Shown piece by piece: positions 18,921 to 27,305 of a stretch of DNA of 64,000 nt (its first letter is position 1; each line of letters begins with the position of its first letter). Made by a program: the position numbers and the translations under genes. The DNA comes from Antarctobacter heliothermus (GTDB taxonomy: Bacteria > Pseudomonadota > Alphaproteobacteria > Rhodobacterales > Rhodobacteraceae). Under the pieces are notes generated by a model, which saw only the letters and a list, made by a program, of their open reading frames with translations, was not told the origin of the DNA and ran no database searches. The stretch spans positions 3,291,001 to 3,355,000 of the forward strand of contig NZ_CP022540.1 in NCBI RefSeq assembly GCF_002237555.1. The letters are read 5' to 3'.

Positions 18921-19538
18921 AGCGGCGTCCAGACTGCTGGTTGGTTCGTCGCAAAAGATCACGCGCGGGTCGGCGGCCAGCGCACGGGCGACGGCAATCC
19001 GCTGCTGCTGGCCTCCGGAAAGGTCGGACACGCGCATGTCGTGCAGACCCTGCGCCTTGTCCTCGGGGCCCAATAGCCCGAACTCTGTCATCAGACCGGT
19101 AAATCGCGCAGACTCCAGCCGGGGCCGCGTCAGTGCTCGCGCCATATCGACATTCAGCCCGACCGACAGGCTTTTCATCAGGTAGGATTCCTGAAAGACA
19201 AAGCTGACCGTGCCCGGTTTGGGCGGCGTGCCTGCCAGCAGATCGGCGCTGTCATCGCTGCCCGGCAGCAATTGCAATTGCGATCCAGCGGCCGCCGCGG
19301 ACACCAGATTGGGGGCTTTGAGGCCGCTCAACACGCTCAACAGTGTTGATTTGCCAGAGCCTGACTGCCCGATGACCGCCACGACGCCGGGGCCGGTGAT
19401 GTCCAGTGAGTCGATGTAGATGCCGCTGAAACCGGGCTGATCACGGCCTTGCGCCGTGCGATAGACCATGCCGGTCTGTCTGCAAATCGCTACGCGGTTT
19501 GACACCTGAAACCTGTTTGTCAGAAATGAACTTTGCAC
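18921..19538 (-). pseudogene. ABC transporter ATPase remnant, truncated after Walker B
   Basis: Starting near GTG 19538, the frame has Walker A (GQSGSGKST), a Q-loop segment (FVFQESYL), the ABC signature (LSGGQQQR) and Walker B with D-loop (VIFCDEPTSSLDA). At that point the sequence passes into the permease coding region, which is read in another frame, so the H-loop and the last roughly 50-80 residues of a normal ATPase are missing. A deletion between the two genes explains both the truncated ATPase end and the lack of a separate permease start. The partner would have been the permease directly downstream. Confidence 0.7.
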
Positions 19539-19919
19539 GACTAAACCGCGTTCAGGCCGGGGGTGCAAGGGGGCGAGCCCGGCGGCGTGGACCACAAGGG
19601 GAGGGGGGCCTTCCCGGTGCAGTGCGCACGGGTGCAGCGACAGGGACATGTCCGTGATGGGGGCGGACATGTCGCACAGGGCGCTGGACGGCGTTCGAAA
19701 ACGGTGCATAGTGGCATCAGACGGATCATCGCACAGGTCCGGTTGCCGTCTTGATCGGGTACAATGTCTGCGCATCTGTAAGGGTGCGGCATCAAGTGCG
19801 CGTGTATCGGCTATTCGGCCATGTACTTCTTTGCGGGTTTGGCCTATAGCTGCGGGTCTTGTGCCGTCGCGGCGCTGTTTCCGGCACTTGCTGCCGCTTT
19901 TCCATGGAATTTCCCCACT
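19539..19919. other. Intergenic region between the ABC remnant and the helicase gene
   Basis: 381 bp between divergent genes. I see no convincing coding sequence or RNA gene. The helicase frame is open back to 19821 without a good start, so this part is probably leader. Promoters for both directions are expected here, but no clear -35/-10 pair was found. Confidence 0.4.
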
Positions 19920-22121
19920 ATGATCTCTTCTCTGTCCGAGGCGCTCGCCGAGCGTGGTTTCGACAAATTGACCCCTGTTCAGGAGGCCGTGATTGCGCCG
20001 GAACTGGCGGCGTCGGACCTGCTGGTGTCGGCGCAAACCGGGTCAGGCAAGACCGTGGGCTTTGGCCTTGCCATCGCACCCACCCTACTGGGTGAGGCGA
20101 CGTCCTTTGACCGCGCGGCAGAGCCGCTGGCGCTGGTCATCGCGCCGACACGCGAACTGGCGTTTCAGGTCAAACAGGAACTGGCGTGGCTGTATGCCCG
20201 CACCGGCGCGGTTGTCACCTCCTGCGTGGGCGGCATGGACATGCGCGACGAACGCCGCGCCTTGTCGCGCGGTGCGCATATCGTTGTCGGCACCCCCGGC
20301 CGCCTCAAGGACCACATCCTGCGCGGATCGCTGGATCTCAGCGGGCTGAAGGCGGCGGTGCTGGACGAAGCGGATGAGATGCTGGACCTCGGGTTTCATG
20401 AGGATCTGGAGTATATTCTGGGGGAATCCCCGGAAGAGCGGCGCACGCTGCTGTTCTCGGCCACTGTGCCGCCGACCATCGTCAAGCTTGCGGAACAGTA
20501 TCAACGCGACGCACAGCGGATCAGCACGCTCACCGGCACCACGCAGCACGCCGATATTTCCTATCAGGCCATCCGCGTCGCAGCGTCGGACAGCGAACAT
20601 GCGATTTTCAACATGTTGCGCTTTCATCACGATCAAAGCGCCATCGTCTTTGCGAACACCCGTGCTGCAGTGAACCATCTGTCGGCGCGGCTGGGCAACC
20701 GGGGGCTGGCCACGGTCAGCCTGTCGGGGGAACTTAGCCAGACCGAACGCACCCATGCGTTGCAGGCGATGCGCGACGGACGGGCGCGGGTCTGTGTGGC
20801 CACGGATGTGGCGGCGCGGGGCATCGACCTGCCGAACCTCAATCTGGTGATCCACGCCGATCTGCCCACGAATACCGAAAGCCTGCTGCACCGCTCTGGT
20901 CGGACGGGCCGGGCAGGGCGCAAGGGGATCTCAGCGCTGATCGTGCCGCCGCGCATGACCAACAAGGCCGACAGGCTGCTGAAATGGGCCAAGATCAACG
21001 CCGAATGGACAGAGGCACCGTCGCCGGAGGATATTCTGCGCCAGGACGAAGAGCGCCTGTTGAACGATCCCGCATGGGATGAGCCCGTGACCGAGGACCA
21101 GAGCACCTTTGCTGCCAAACTGTTGGAGCGTCACGGTCCCGAGGCCATCGCCGCCGCTTATCTACGGATGTACCAGTCGCGCCATGCCGCCCCCGAAGAA
21201 TTGCTGCCGCCGGATTCCAAACCGGCCCGCAATGCAGAGCGCAGCTTTGGCCCCAGCCGCTGGGTGTCGCTGTCGGTCGGTCGCGGTGACCGCGCAGAGG
21301 CGCGCTGGCTCTTGCCGCTGCTGTGCCGCTCAGGCGGGCTGGACAAGAACGACATTGGCGCGATCCGCGTGCAGGACAGTGAGACCTATGTGGAATTGCT
21401 GGCCGCCAAGGTTGACGGCTTCCTGTCCGCACTGGGCGCCGATGCGGTGCTGGAAGACGGCATTGCCGTGCGTGCCATGGACAAGGCCCCGGACCTGAAA
21501 CCGCAGCGTCGTGGGCCGAAACCCGACGGTGCCGGTCCGCGTCCCCGCCGGGATTTCGACAACGACGACAAACCGCGCAAGCCGCGTCCGCCGCGCCACG
21601 ACGATGCCGCGCCCGCGCCGCGCAAGGACCGCGCCGAGGCCACCGAGCGGCCCAGACCGGCAGCCCGCGCCGTGCATGGCGACAAGCCGTCGTATGGCGA
21701 TAAGCCGAAGTACGGCGAAAAACCAAAGTACGGGGACAAGCCGAAGTCCGGGGACAAGCCCAGATATGAGGGCAAGCCCAAGTACGAAGGCAAACCCAAA
21801 TACGAGGGCAAGCCTCGGCAAGAGGCGGGCTCATCGGCTCCGGGGCAATCCCGCTCTCGGGATCAGGACGCGACCGGACCGGCCAAGTTTAAAGCCAGAC
21901 CCAGCCCTGCCGGAAAGCCGGGCCATAAATCGACCGGCCCCAAGCCGTTTGGGGCCAAGCCAAAGGGGCCGGGCAAGGGCAAGCCTGCTGGCGCTGGTGA
22001 TGCAAGCAATACGTCCAAGCGGTTTGTACCCAAGAAGCCGGGTAAACCGGCTGGCAAGCCGCGCGGACCGGGCGGCCCCCGCGAAGGTGGCTTTGACGCG
22101 CCCAAGCGCGGAAAGCGCTAG
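19920..22121 (+). CDS. DEAD-box RNA helicase with DbpA-type RNA-binding domain
   Basis: 733 residues from ATG 19920. The helicase core has a Q-motif region (LTPVQEAV), motif I AQTGSGKT (about residue 38), PTRELA, DEAD (VLDEADEML, about residue 149), SAT, and motif VI HRSGRTGRAG. A DbpA-like RNA-binding fold follows near residues 446-520 (WVSLSVGRGDR through YVELLAAKV). The tail of over 200 residues is Lys/Pro/Arg-rich, with a run of short repeats of the form YGDKPK or YEGKPK at about residues 586-634. Such proteins (CsdA/DeaD/DbpA group) unwind RNA in ribosome assembly and cold adaptation. The stop is TAG, followed by a terminator-like hairpin. Confidence 0.93.
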   Translation: MISSLSEALAERGFDKLTPVQEAVIAPELAASDLLVSAQTGSGKTVGFGLAIAPTLLGEATSFDRAAEPLALVIAPTRELAFQVKQELAWLYARTGAVVTSCVGGMDMRDERRALSRGAHIVVGTPGRLKDHILRGSLDLSGLKAAVLDEADEMLDLGFHEDLEYILGESPEERRTLLFSATVPPTIVKLAEQYQRDAQRISTLTGTTQHADISYQAIRVAASDSEHAIFNMLRFHHDQSAIVFANTRAAVNHLSARLGNRGLATVSLSGELSQTERTHALQAMRDGRARVCVATDVAARGIDLPNLNLVIHADLPTNTESLLHRSGRTGRAGRKGISALIVPPRMTNKADRLLKWAKINAEWTEAPSPEDILRQDEERLLNDPAWDEPVTEDQSTFAAKLLERHGPEAIAAAYLRMYQSRHAAPEELLPPDSKPARNAERSFGPSRWVSLSVGRGDRAEARWLLPLLCRSGGLDKNDIGAIRVQDSETYVELLAAKVDGFLSALGADAVLEDGIAVRAMDKAPDLKPQRRGPKPDGAGPRPRRDFDNDDKPRKPRPPRHDDAAPAPRKDRAEATERPRPAARAVHGDKPSYGDKPKYGEKPKYGDKPKSGDKPRYEGKPKYEGKPKYEGKPRQEAGSSAPGQSRSRDQDATGPAKFKARPSPAGKPGHKSTGPKPFGAKPKGPGKGKPAGAGDASNTSKRFVPKKPGKPAGKPRGPGGPREGGFDAPKRGKR

Positions 22122-22130
22122 AACTTCAGG

Positions 22131-22166
22131 CGTCCGGCCAGCAGCAAGCTGACCGGACGTTCTTGT
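22131..22166 (+). terminator. Probable terminator of the helicase gene
   Basis: A 12-bp stem with one mismatch (CGTCCGGCCAGC pairs with GCTGACCGGACG, loop AGCAA) begins 9 bp after the TAG stop and is followed by TTCTTGT. The U-tract is weak, so termination efficiency is uncertain. Confidence 0.6.
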
Positions 22167-22341
22167 ATGGCGCTAGGGCGATTCCGTGGTGAGGATTGCC
22201 AATGACCCGAACACCCCCGGAAAAATGCGTTCGCCTTGCCTAGACGTCCGGTGTTTATGGGCACTTCGGTTCTTGCAAGACCGGTGGCTTCGCGCGATGC
22301 AGTCGCAAAGCGAAGCCAATACGAACAGGGATACCAGACCC

Positions 22342-23502
22342 ATGACCGACACCAGCAACCGCAAACACTCTCTTGTCACCCGGGTCGCGCAGGCGCTGCA
22401 CGTCATTGAGGCTGAGACTGGCGCGGTTGTGCCGTCGATCCAGCCAGCGGCCACCTATGCGCGCGACGAAAACTACGCGGTGCGCAAGCCGTACTGGTAT
22501 CGCCGTGACGGCAACCAGACCACCAGTCAGGCCGAGGCAATCATCGCCGAGCTGGAAAACGCCACGGAGTCGTTCCTGTTCGCGTCCGGCATGTCGGCCT
22601 GCACCGCTGTGATTGAACATTTGCCGACCGGCGCGCATGTTGTGGTGCCGCGCGTCATGTATCACGGCGTCCTGTACCAGATTCAAACCTATGCGAAGAA
22701 GGGGCGGATCAGCGTAAGCTACTACACCGCTGGAAACCTTGATGAACTGGCGGCGGCGGTCAAACCCGGCGAAACCCGGCTGGTCTGGGTCGAAACGCCC
22801 AACAACCCCAATTGGGAAGTCACCGATATTGCTGCCGCCGCAGAGATCGCCCATGCCGCCGGGGCCAAGCTGTTGACCGATTGTACCGCGACACCGCCCA
22901 ACATGACCCGGGCGCTGGATCTGGGGGCGGATTTCTCATTCCATTCGGCGACCAAGTTCCTGAACGGCCATTCGGATTGCACCGCCGGGGTGTTGTCGGT
23001 CAAGGAAGTCGATCAGGACTGGGAAGACATCTACATGGTGCGCAAACTGCACGGCACGGTATTGCAGTCGCATGATGCCTGGCTGTTGATCCGGGGAATG
23101 CGGACGCTGTTCCTGCGGGTCGAAAAGTCGTGCAAGAACGCCATGGCGATTGCCAGACATTTCGAGGGTCACCAACATGTGGCGGCAGTGCTGTATCCCG
23201 GTCTGCCCTCTGATCCGGGCCATGAGGTGGCCAAGCGTCAGACTGACGGGCAATTTGGCGGTATGTTGTCGATCCTGATCGACGGAACCGAACAGAACGC
23301 CATCGACGTGGCGCGGTTCTGCGAGGTGTTCTATCCCGCAACTTCGCTGGGCGGGGTCGAAAGCCTGATTGAACATCGCAAGACGGTGTCCGGTGAGGGG
23401 TTTCCCGTGGACGCCCGCCTGTTGCGACTGTCCGCCGGGATCGAAGACCCCGACGATCTGATCTATGATCTGGAACAAGCGATTGCGCGGGCGTTCAGCT
23501 AG
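22342..23502 (+). CDS. Cystathionine gamma-synthase family PLP enzyme
   Basis: 386 residues from ATG 22342 (MTDTSNRKH). This is a Cys/Met-metabolism PLP-dependent enzyme of fold type I: substrate/PLP-phosphate region with YWYRRDGNQTT, SGMSACTAV, VETPNNPNWEV, DCTATPPN for the ring-stacking region, and the Schiff-base lysine in SATKFLNGHSD. Family members make or break the C-S bond of cystathionine, homocysteine or methionine. The exact substrate cannot be told from these motifs. A 220-bp leader lies between the helicase terminator and this gene. The GcvT-type dehydrogenase is convergent 27 bp downstream, so a shared one-carbon or methionine role is only a possibility. Confidence 0.85.
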   Translation: MTDTSNRKHSLVTRVAQALHVIEAETGAVVPSIQPAATYARDENYAVRKPYWYRRDGNQTTSQAEAIIAELENATESFLFASGMSACTAVIEHLPTGAHVVVPRVMYHGVLYQIQTYAKKGRISVSYYTAGNLDELAAAVKPGETRLVWVETPNNPNWEVTDIAAAAEIAHAAGAKLLTDCTATPPNMTRALDLGADFSFHSATKFLNGHSDCTAGVLSVKEVDQDWEDIYMVRKLHGTVLQSHDAWLLIRGMRTLFLRVEKSCKNAMAIARHFEGHQHVAAVLYPGLPSDPGHEVAKRQTDGQFGGMLSILIDGTEQNAIDVARFCEVFYPATSLGGVESLIEHRKTVSGEGFPVDARLLRLSAGIEDPDDLIYDLEQAIARAFS

Positions 23503-23529
23503 CGACGGGCCGGAACGCCGCGCGCAGAA

Positions 23530-25935
23530 TCAAACCTTCATCTGGGTACCGTCTGGGTCGAACATCGGCCCCTCGGCCACGGTTGCGTCAAACATCTGGC
23601 GTGCGATGTCGACCTGAAGCCTTGTACCCCCTGCCAGACGGTGATGCCCGTGGCACAGCGCAACGGGTTTGCCCACCCGGTAGCCAAAGGCGCAGGTCGT
23701 GGTCTGACCGACAATCTTGCCGTCCAGATAAACCGGCTCATGACCCAGCGGCACCGCTGTGGGGTCGTCCAGGGTCAGGGAAAAGACGCGTGAGACATCG
23801 CCCTTCGCACGCGCCGCCGCCAGAGCGTTAGCGCCGATAAACCCACCCGATTTCCGGGTGGCAAAATCCAGCCCGGCGCTGATCGGCGTGACGTCGCTGT
23901 CCAGTTCGTGCCCCATGGCGCAGAAGCCCTTTTCAACCCGCATCGAGGTCTGTGCAAACAGCCCCGCAGGCACCGCACCTGCCGCCGTCAATGCTGCGTA
24001 GATGGCGCGCGCGTTTTCCGTCAGACAGGTGATCTCCCAACCCGCCTCACCGACATAGGACAGGCGCGCGGCGCGCACATGTTTGCCCGCGATATGGGCC
24101 GGACCGACCTTGAAGTATCCCAGATCGTTGAGATCTGGCGCGCCGCAGTCACCAACGATGCGCGCCGCCTCTGGTCCCATCAGGCCCAGTACGGCGTACT
24201 TTTCGGTGCTGTCTTCCAGCGTCAGGTCAAAGCCTACAGCATGGCGGCGAAACCAAGCCAAATCGCGTTTGATCGCATTGGTGCCGACAAATAGCCGGTA
24301 GTGATCCTGTGCGATGCGATGCGCGGTGATGTCGCTCTCATAAGTGCCGCGCTGGTTCAGGACAGCGGTGTAGATCACGGAGCCCGGCGAGCGCTGCACA
24401 TGACCGGCGCAAGTGTAGCGCAAGAATGCCTCGGCGTCCGGGCCTGTCACCTCGATCTTGCCCAAGGGCGAGGCGTCGAAGATCGCCGCCTTTTCATGTG
24501 CGGCACTGACCTCGGCACGGACGTTTTCGAACCAGTCGGGCCGGTCAAACCGCAGCACCGGCTCTGCCGTCTTGCCAAAGTACAGCGGCCGCTCCCAGCC
24601 ATAGACCTGCCCCATGTGCGCACCAGCGGCGCGGTATTCCGCATCCAATGGCAGGCGGCGCAGGTCTCGTGCGGTCTTTAGCTGTTTGCCGGGATAGCAA
24701 ATGTCGTAATGCGTGCCAAGGATCTCTGGCGCGCGGGCCATCAGATGCTCGACCGAGTTGAACACCGGGGCAAAGCGCTTGGCATCCGCCTCTGACAGGT
24801 CATAGGCGGTGTGGCCATGCACGATGGCATGGGCAAGGTTCATGCCCGCGCCACCGCCAGAGGCCATCCCGACAGAGTTCATGCCGCAGCCTAGAAACAG
24901 CCCGCGCGTCTCGGCGGTTTCGCCCAGCATAAATGTGCCGTCGGGGGTAAAGCTTTCGGGGCCGTTCAGCAGCATCTTGACCTCTGCGGTTTCCAGTGCG
25001 GGCAGTCGGTGCAGAGCGTTCATCATCATCGGCTCAAAGTGGTCCCAGTCCTCTGGCAGCAGACCAAATTCAAAGCTCTCGTTCAGCACGCCCGGCGCGA
25101 TGGGTTTACCCATCGGTTCGAAACAGCCGACCAGCAGACCGCCGCTGTCATCGCGGATATACAGGTGGTTGTCGTGATCCGACAGGGTCGGGGTGTTGCC
25201 GACAATGCCGTCAATCGGTTTGGTTAACAGGTAAAAATGTTCGCAGGCCAGCGCCGGAACCTCGGCCCCGGCCATAGCGCCTACCTCGCGCGACCACAGT
25301 CCGGTGCATAGCGCCACCGCGTCGCAGGTGATCGCGCCCTGTGTCGTCTCAACCCCGGTGATGCGGCCCTGATCGGTCAGGATGCCGGTGACGCCGGTCC
25401 GTTCGAACAGCTTGGCCGCCTGCGCCTTTGCGCCCTTGACCAGCGCGGCACAGACATCAGAGGGCGACACCCGGCCGTCAGAGGGTGACCAGACCGCGCC
25501 CAGCACGTCCTCGGCATTCATCAGGGGCCAGCGTTCCTTGGCCTCTCCGGGGGGGATCGAGACGGCGTCAATGCCATAGGCATGTGCCAGCGCCTCTTGA
25601 CGTTTTACATGGGTTAAGCGGTCCGGGTTGGTGGCGATCGACAGCGATCCCTTCTGGATCCAACCGACTGACTGCCTGGTTTCCTGTTCCAGCCGTGAAT
25701 ACAGATCGACGGAATACTGGATCATCCGCGTCAGGTTACGCGAATTGCGCAGCGCCCGCACCTGTGCGGCGGAATGCCAAGTGGTGCCAGAGGTCAGCGC
25801 ATTGCGTTCCAGCAGGACCGCATCGCTGACACCCATTTGGGCGAGGTGGTACAGGGTGGAACATCCCATGATGCCACCACCAATGACAACAACGGAGGCG
25901 TGAGAGGGAAGAGGCTCTGGCATGAGAATGTCCAT
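23530..25935 (-). CDS. FAD-dependent dimethylglycine/sarcosine dehydrogenase-type protein with GcvT domain
   Basis: About 801 residues from ATG 25935 (ATG 25923 is also possible). The N-terminal half is a DAO-type FAD oxidoreductase: dinucleotide motif VVVIGGGIMGCSTLYHL, then SGTTWHSA, the segment where related dehydrogenases attach or contact FAD. The C-terminal half is a GcvT-like tetrahydrofolate domain (SPLGKIEVTGPDAEAFL, GLMGPEAARI, SYVGEAGWEI, GLDFATR). Enzymes of this layout oxidatively demethylate dimethylglycine, sarcosine or related N-methyl compounds and pass the one-carbon unit to folate. It diverges from an RpiR regulator across 111 bp, which suggests local control. Confidence 0.88.
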   Translation of the reverse strand: MDILMPEPLPSHASVVVIGGGIMGCSTLYHLAQMGVSDAVLLERNALTSGTTWHSAAQVRALRNSRNLTRMIQYSVDLYSRLEQETRQSVGWIQKGSLSIATNPDRLTHVKRQEALAHAYGIDAVSIPPGEAKERWPLMNAEDVLGAVWSPSDGRVSPSDVCAALVKGAKAQAAKLFERTGVTGILTDQGRITGVETTQGAITCDAVALCTGLWSREVGAMAGAEVPALACEHFYLLTKPIDGIVGNTPTLSDHDNHLYIRDDSGGLLVGCFEPMGKPIAPGVLNESFEFGLLPEDWDHFEPMMMNALHRLPALETAEVKMLLNGPESFTPDGTFMLGETAETRGLFLGCGMNSVGMASGGGAGMNLAHAIVHGHTAYDLSEADAKRFAPVFNSVEHLMARAPEILGTHYDICYPGKQLKTARDLRRLPLDAEYRAAGAHMGQVYGWERPLYFGKTAEPVLRFDRPDWFENVRAEVSAAHEKAAIFDASPLGKIEVTGPDAEAFLRYTCAGHVQRSPGSVIYTAVLNQRGTYESDITAHRIAQDHYRLFVGTNAIKRDLAWFRRHAVGFDLTLEDSTEKYAVLGLMGPEAARIVGDCGAPDLNDLGYFKVGPAHIAGKHVRAARLSYVGEAGWEITCLTENARAIYAALTAAGAVPAGLFAQTSMRVEKGFCAMGHELDSDVTPISAGLDFATRKSGGFIGANALAAARAKGDVSRVFSLTLDDPTAVPLGHEPVYLDGKIVGQTTTCAFGYRVGKPVALCHGHHRLAGGTRLQVDIARQMFDATVAEGPMFDPDGTQMKV

Positions 25936-26046
25936 AAGGGCTGGCTGGGCGCGCGGTTGGCTGCACTGTGATCTTGTTGAAAAAACGAATTTGGACAATA
26001 GGTGGAAATAATAACATCTGATTTGTCATGCGGAGGCCCTTGGCGC

Positions 26047-26931
26047 ATGGAGCCGACCCTGAGAAACCGTACCCTTGCAACGCTGAAAGGCGGTATCCCA
26101 GATCTGCCGCGCGGGCTGCGCACGGCGGCCAAATATGTGGTCGACCATCCGTCTGATTTTGGTCTGGACCCGATCCGGGATACCGCGCGCAAGGCCGGTG
26201 TCAGCACCTATACACTGGTCCGACTGGCCGAGCGGTTGGGCTTTGACAGCTTTGACGCCCTTCGCGACCCGTTCCGGCAGGCGCTGGTATCGTCCACCGC
26301 TGAGGACAGACCCGGCTGGGTCGAGGGGGTGCGCGAGGCAGGGGAACTGGGTCGGGTACAGGCCGAGGCGGCGCTGAACGGTATGGCGATCGTGCAACGG
26401 TCGTTGGAACAGGCCGATGCTGCGCGCATGGCGCGGGTGGTGGATTTGCTGACAGGCGCGCCAAACGTCTTTCTGACCGCCACGCGCGCCAGTTATGGCT
26501 TGGCTTATTATCTGCATTATGTGGGCCGGATGGCGCTGCCGTCGTTGCGGTTGATCCCGCGCCACATGGGCAGTCCGGTGGATGACCTGCATTCGGCCCA
26601 ACCAGGGGACGTGATGATCGCGCTGACCTTTACGCCCTATTCGCGTGAAACCATCGATGCCTGCAAATTCGCCCGCCGTAAGGGCGTCAGACTGATCATG
26701 ATCACCGACAGCGAGATCGTCTCCCCCGAGTTTCAGGCGGATGAGACTCTGTTGGCCTCGGTGCTGTCGACGCATCATTTCTGTTGTTACGCAGGTGTGA
26801 TGGCCCTGATCGAAACGCTGATTGCCATGCTTGTCGCGCGCGGTGGCGCCGAGGCAAAAGAGCGAATCATGTCCTATGAGGTGTTGCGCCAAGAGACACA
26901 GGCCTACTGGGCGGTGCAGAAAAAACATTAG
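26047..26931 (+). CDS. RpiR/MurR-family transcriptional regulator
   Basis: 294 residues from ATG 26047, with a GGAGG box about 10 bp upstream. The N-terminal domain is an RpiR-type helix-turn-helix (IRDTARKAGVSTYTLVRLAE), and a SIS sugar-phosphate-type domain covers about residues 130-260 (NVFLTATRASYG, DVMIALTFTPYSRETI, IMITDSE). RpiR proteins sense small phosphorylated or related metabolites through the SIS domain. The only divergent neighbour is the dimethylglycine/sarcosine-type dehydrogenase, so that gene is the likeliest target. This is inferred from context; no operator was identified. Confidence 0.87.
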   Translation: MEPTLRNRTLATLKGGIPDLPRGLRTAAKYVVDHPSDFGLDPIRDTARKAGVSTYTLVRLAERLGFDSFDALRDPFRQALVSSTAEDRPGWVEGVREAGELGRVQAEAALNGMAIVQRSLEQADAARMARVVDLLTGAPNVFLTATRASYGLAYYLHYVGRMALPSLRLIPRHMGSPVDDLHSAQPGDVMIALTFTPYSRETIDACKFARRKGVRLIMITDSEIVSPEFQADETLLASVLSTHHFCCYAGVMALIETLIAMLVARGGAEAKERIMSYEVLRQETQAYWAVQKKH

Positions 26932-27305
26932 TTTTTGCCTCGGGGGGACGAATTTTGGAGCTTGGACATGCAGAAAGCCGAGCTTGACCAGTAGATGTTC
27001 CCGGATCGGGGCGGGATTTGCGTCGCTCCGAGGCGGGCGGGACGCCGCGTGCGACTCCGGCAAAGAGGTCTTCGAACAAGCCAGCGGATGATATTTTGCC
27101 TCGGTCACCCGATGGGATGTGTCGCGGGCAGTAGGGCGCGCGGTGAGACGTGGGCAGTGATTTTGACAAGACACCCTTGGCCGTTCCCCACCGCCATTAA
27201 GATTTTCTAAAAGCTGATCGACGACAGTGAAACGATCAACAGGGTTGATTTGCACATCTTTAGATTGCAAGCTGATATAGCCGCTCTCCATTTAGGTTTT
27301 CACAT
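26932..27305. other. Intergenic region upstream of the multiheme cytochrome
   Basis: 374 bp without a credible gene. It contains an 11-bp direct repeat TTTTGCCTCGG at 26933 and 27094, and a small inverted repeat ATCAAC-AGG-GTTGAT at 27235-27249. Either may be regulatory for the cytochrome gene. No strong promoter was identified. Confidence 0.35.

Noticed and set aside
22160..22341. SAM-II-type riboswitch before the PLP enzyme (CCGTGGTGAGGATTG looks like the 5' part)
   Set aside because: The conserved 3' part of that riboswitch and the matching pseudoknot strand are not present in the leader.
26933..27104. Direct repeat TTTTGCCTCGG at two positions as transposon or attachment-site ends
   Set aside because: The 161 bp between them contain no gene, no inverted repeats and no integrase; it may be chance.
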